Part shown: positions 4,155 through 5,299 of the stretch, one piece after another
Numbering within the stretch: position 1 is the stretch's first letter
How the letters are laid out: every line of letters starts with the position of its first letter
Assembly (NCBI GenBank): GCA_003150315.1
Contig: QAML01000034.1
Location: 1-5,299 of the forward strand
Length of the DNA: 5,299 bases
Origin: Prevotellaceae bacterium
Lineage (GTDB): Bacteria > Bacteroidota > Bacteroidia > Bacteroidales > Bacteroidaceae
Reading direction: 5' to 3'
Made by a program: the position numbers and the translations under genes
Notes under the pieces: model-generated
The model's input: the letters and a program-made list of their open reading frames with translations, nothing else
Database searches by the model: none
Told to the model about the DNA's origin: nothing

Positions 4155-4914
4155 CGTGAAACAGGTTGTAGATGAATTCGCGGCCCTTTTCCGTCCAGTA
4201 TAGATGCTGTTTGGTGAACTGTTGTCCGGTCGTGCTGCTGATGTAAGTATGCGTCCTATAACCTTCGTATCCCTGGCCCCGGTATTTCGCATACAGTACG
4301 TAGGTGTCGCTTTGCCGGTATATAATACCGCGCTTCACCAACATGTCGTTTAGCCGCCTTGCGCTAACGCCTAATTGATCGGCTATCACGTTTGTCGTAA
4401 TCAAGCTGTCCGATTGCAATACTTTATTGTAATATTGCACCATCGGCGCGGCCTTTTCGATTTGCTCGTTTGCCAGTCTGTTTTCTTCGGCAAGGCGCTC
4501 CTTCTCGGCCCGCTCTTGCTTCAACTGCGTTGCGAGCTTTATAATCGTATCCGGATCGGATAACACTTCCTCTACTTTCCGGTCGGTTAGGTAGGCCCCG
4601 TGTTTGCGGACGGATGGCAGGACTTCGGTCGTCACCCACCGTTTGAACTGTTTTGCGGTAGGTAACTTAGACCCGAAAACAAGGGAGTAGACTCCGGATT
4701 CGTTGATAGCTGTCATTTCTCTATTTTGGCTGCCGTCGTGAATCACGACACCAGTTTTATCCTCACTGTCAACGTGCCTATTAATAGCGTCTCTTGGATT
4801 AGAATATCCGAGAGCGCAACATACGTCATTAGCTACAAAATATGGCACTGTTTTAACATCGACAACCCGAACACGTCCGAATTGCTGATTATTGAAAATT
4901 TGCATGGTGTTCAT
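4141..4914 (-). CDS. Phage antirepressor, Bro-N plus KilAC domains, 257 aa
   Basis: Residues about 1-105 form a Bro-N domain: FGRVRVVDVKTVPYFVANDV (12-31), CCALGYSNPRDAINRHVD (32-49), NESGVYSLVFGSKLPTAKQF (71-90), KRWVTTEVLPSVRKHGAYL (91-109). A charged coiled coil (about 120-155) joins it to a C-terminal KilAC/ANT domain (157-252). That domain has a winged-helix-like core, TTNVIADQLGVSARRLNDML (173-192), then YRQSDTYVLY and a late TGQQFTKQHLYWTEKGREFI (229-248). Both domains are complete and the length is usual for this family. Such proteins bind DNA and/or phage repressors to promote lytic gene expression; the partner here is unknown. The start follows the 93-aa gene by two bases and has an AGGGGG-type ribosome-binding site. 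A second Met three codons later is possible. Confidence 0.95.
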   Translation of the reverse strand: MNTMQIFNNQQFGRVRVVDVKTVPYFVANDVCCALGYSNPRDAINRHVDSEDKTGVVIHDGSQNREMTAINESGVYSLVFGSKLPTAKQFKRWVTTEVLPSVRKHGAYLTDRKVEEVLSDPDTIIKLATQLKQERAEKERLAEENRLANEQIEKAAPMVQYYNKVLQSDSLITTNVIADQLGVSARRLNDMLVKRGIIYRQSDTYVLYAKYRGQGYEGYRTHTYISSTTGQQFTKQHLYWTEKGREFIYNLFHDDRV

Positions 4915-4916
4915 GG

Positions 4917-5198
4917 CTACCCCCTTTTAACGATTCTACCAGCGTTAACGCATTCTCTGAAGTTGTAGACCGGTTGCGGGCCGGTGATAGTGCGGTCTTC
5001 GATGAGACGCGATAGGGATTCGAGAAGTAATTTTGCATGGCGAAGGGTAACTACGATCTGATCGTTGCCCTGCTGAATGTTGAAAAGGGATTCGTTACCC
5101 TCTTTAGAAACCTTGTAGACGGTTAGCGATCCCGTCGGTCTTTCGATAACGCAGCCGCATGAAGCATAGCGGGCCGCGTAGGTTGTGTTGTTGGACAT
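4917..5198 (-). CDS. Unknown small protein leading the antirepressor operon, 93 aa
   Basis: Begins MSNNTTYAARYASCGCVIER. An N-terminal Cys-x-Cys (14 and 16) is followed by a mixed region with strands (TGSLTVYKV, 22-30; NDQIVVTLRH, 45-54), a helix (AKLLLESLSRLIEDR, 55-69) and a basic end (KRG). It is probably a small alpha/beta domain with no membrane segment. I do not recognise a family. Its stop lies two bases before the antirepressor ATG, so the two are co-translated and may share a function. The ATG is immediately next to a large inverted repeat (5199-5261), suggesting that its expression is the controlled step. No later Met is available, so the start is firm if the gene is real. Confidence 0.75.
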   Translation of the reverse strand: MSNNTTYAARYASCGCVIERPTGSLTVYKVSKEGNESLFNIQQGNDQIVVTLRHAKLLLESLSRLIEDRTITGPQPVYNFRECVNAGRIVKRG

Positions 5199-5261
5199 GG
5201 TGTTTAAGCATTTTGTTTAGGCACAATAAAACGGTCGTGCCTTTCCCGCTGCTTAAACACC
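5199..5261. repeat. Nested inverted repeat in front of the antirepressor operon
   Basis: GGTGTTTAAGCA (5199-5210) is perfectly repeated in inverse as TGCTTAAACACC (5250-5261), with 39 bases between. Inside, AGGCAC (5219-5224) is inverted as GTGCCT (5237-5242) with a 12-base loop. The two dyads are nearly concentric, with spacers of 8 and 7 bases, so they could fold as one stem-loop with an internal loop. One outer arm touches the start codon of the 93-aa gene (5198). Candidate roles are a repressor operator or an RNA structure hiding the start codon. No TAnnTTTG promoter is evident in 5199-5299, and bases 5262-5299 show no gene. Confidence 0.8.
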
Positions 5262-5299
5262 TATTAGGGCGAATCGCTAAGGCATTACACCTTTCGCAC

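Noticed and set aside
4155..4292. Longer 90-aa version of the 44-aa gene
   Set aside because: The added residues are an out-of-frame reading of the antirepressor C-terminus with unlikely composition.
5199..5261. Invertible promoter (phase-variation switch) bounded by the 12-bp inverted repeats
   Set aside because: Only 39 bases separate the arms, shorter than typical Bacteroidales invertible promoters. No promoter box is seen inside, and no invertase is in the window.
1..5299. CRISPR array, tRNA, rRNA or insertion sequence
   Set aside because: No regularly spaced direct repeats, cloverleaf-like stretch, rRNA gene or transposase is visible. The ATCACCTCCTTT match to the 16S end is just the Shine-Dalgarno complement.
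1..5299. Window as a closed circular element
   Set aside because: Joining the ends would give the frame starting at base 9 a stop within a few codons, and there is no terminal overlap, so nothing supports circularity.

Overview
The window looks like part of a phage or prophage from a gut Bacteroidota bacterium, with Bacteroidales (an Alistipes-like host) as my best guess. The evidence is a Bro-N/KilAC phage antirepressor, a run of small proteins of the kind often seen in gut phage genomes, AT-rich start regions mostly without Shine-Dalgarno sequences, and promoter-like boxes of the Bacteroidota TTG-N19-TAnnTTTG type. All recognisable genes lie on the minus strand, so transcription runs from high to low coordinates. 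No integrase, terminase, portal or major capsid gene is present. Phage origin is therefore strongly suggested, but the element type is not settled by this window.

Reading in the direction of transcription: (1) 5299-3934 is a regulatory block. A nested 63-nt inverted repeat (5199-5261) abuts the start codon of a 93-aa unknown protein. Two bases after that gene begins a 257-aa antirepressor, and a likely 44-aa gene overlaps its 3' end. A U-tailed terminator (3934-3973) closes the block. (2) 3933-1215 is a five-gene cassette. It holds a 292-aa Gly/Asn-rich, Cys-rich protein with one very aromatic hydrophobic segment; a 156-aa beta-rich protein with an exceptionally strong Shine-Dalgarno; a 170-aa beta/coiled-coil protein; an 89-aa Arg/Gly/Tyr-rich protein; and a 134-aa protein of a common gut-phage family (I believe DUF7841). 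It ends at a strong intrinsic terminator (1215-1252). (3) 1195-211 holds four tiny overlapping or abutting genes: 78 aa with a hydrophobic stretch, 58 aa and basic, 134 aa with an HExxH metallopeptidase motif, and 48 aa and acidic. A GC-rich hairpin at the last stop codon closes it. (4) 210-1 is non-coding. It carries a promoter-like pair of boxes pointing out of the window, possibly towards a gene beginning at base 9.

Within blocks the genes are tightly packed, with ATGA overlaps at 1933-1936, 959-962 and 786-789 and gaps of 1-3 nt elsewhere, which implies translational coupling. The five-gene cassette most resembles a late or structural accessory module. From memory, its members recur together in gut phages without assigned function, so this is the part most likely to be an undescribed system. 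The antirepressor block would be a switch that counters a repressor. The inverted repeat in front of it is a good candidate for an operator or an RNA-level control element.
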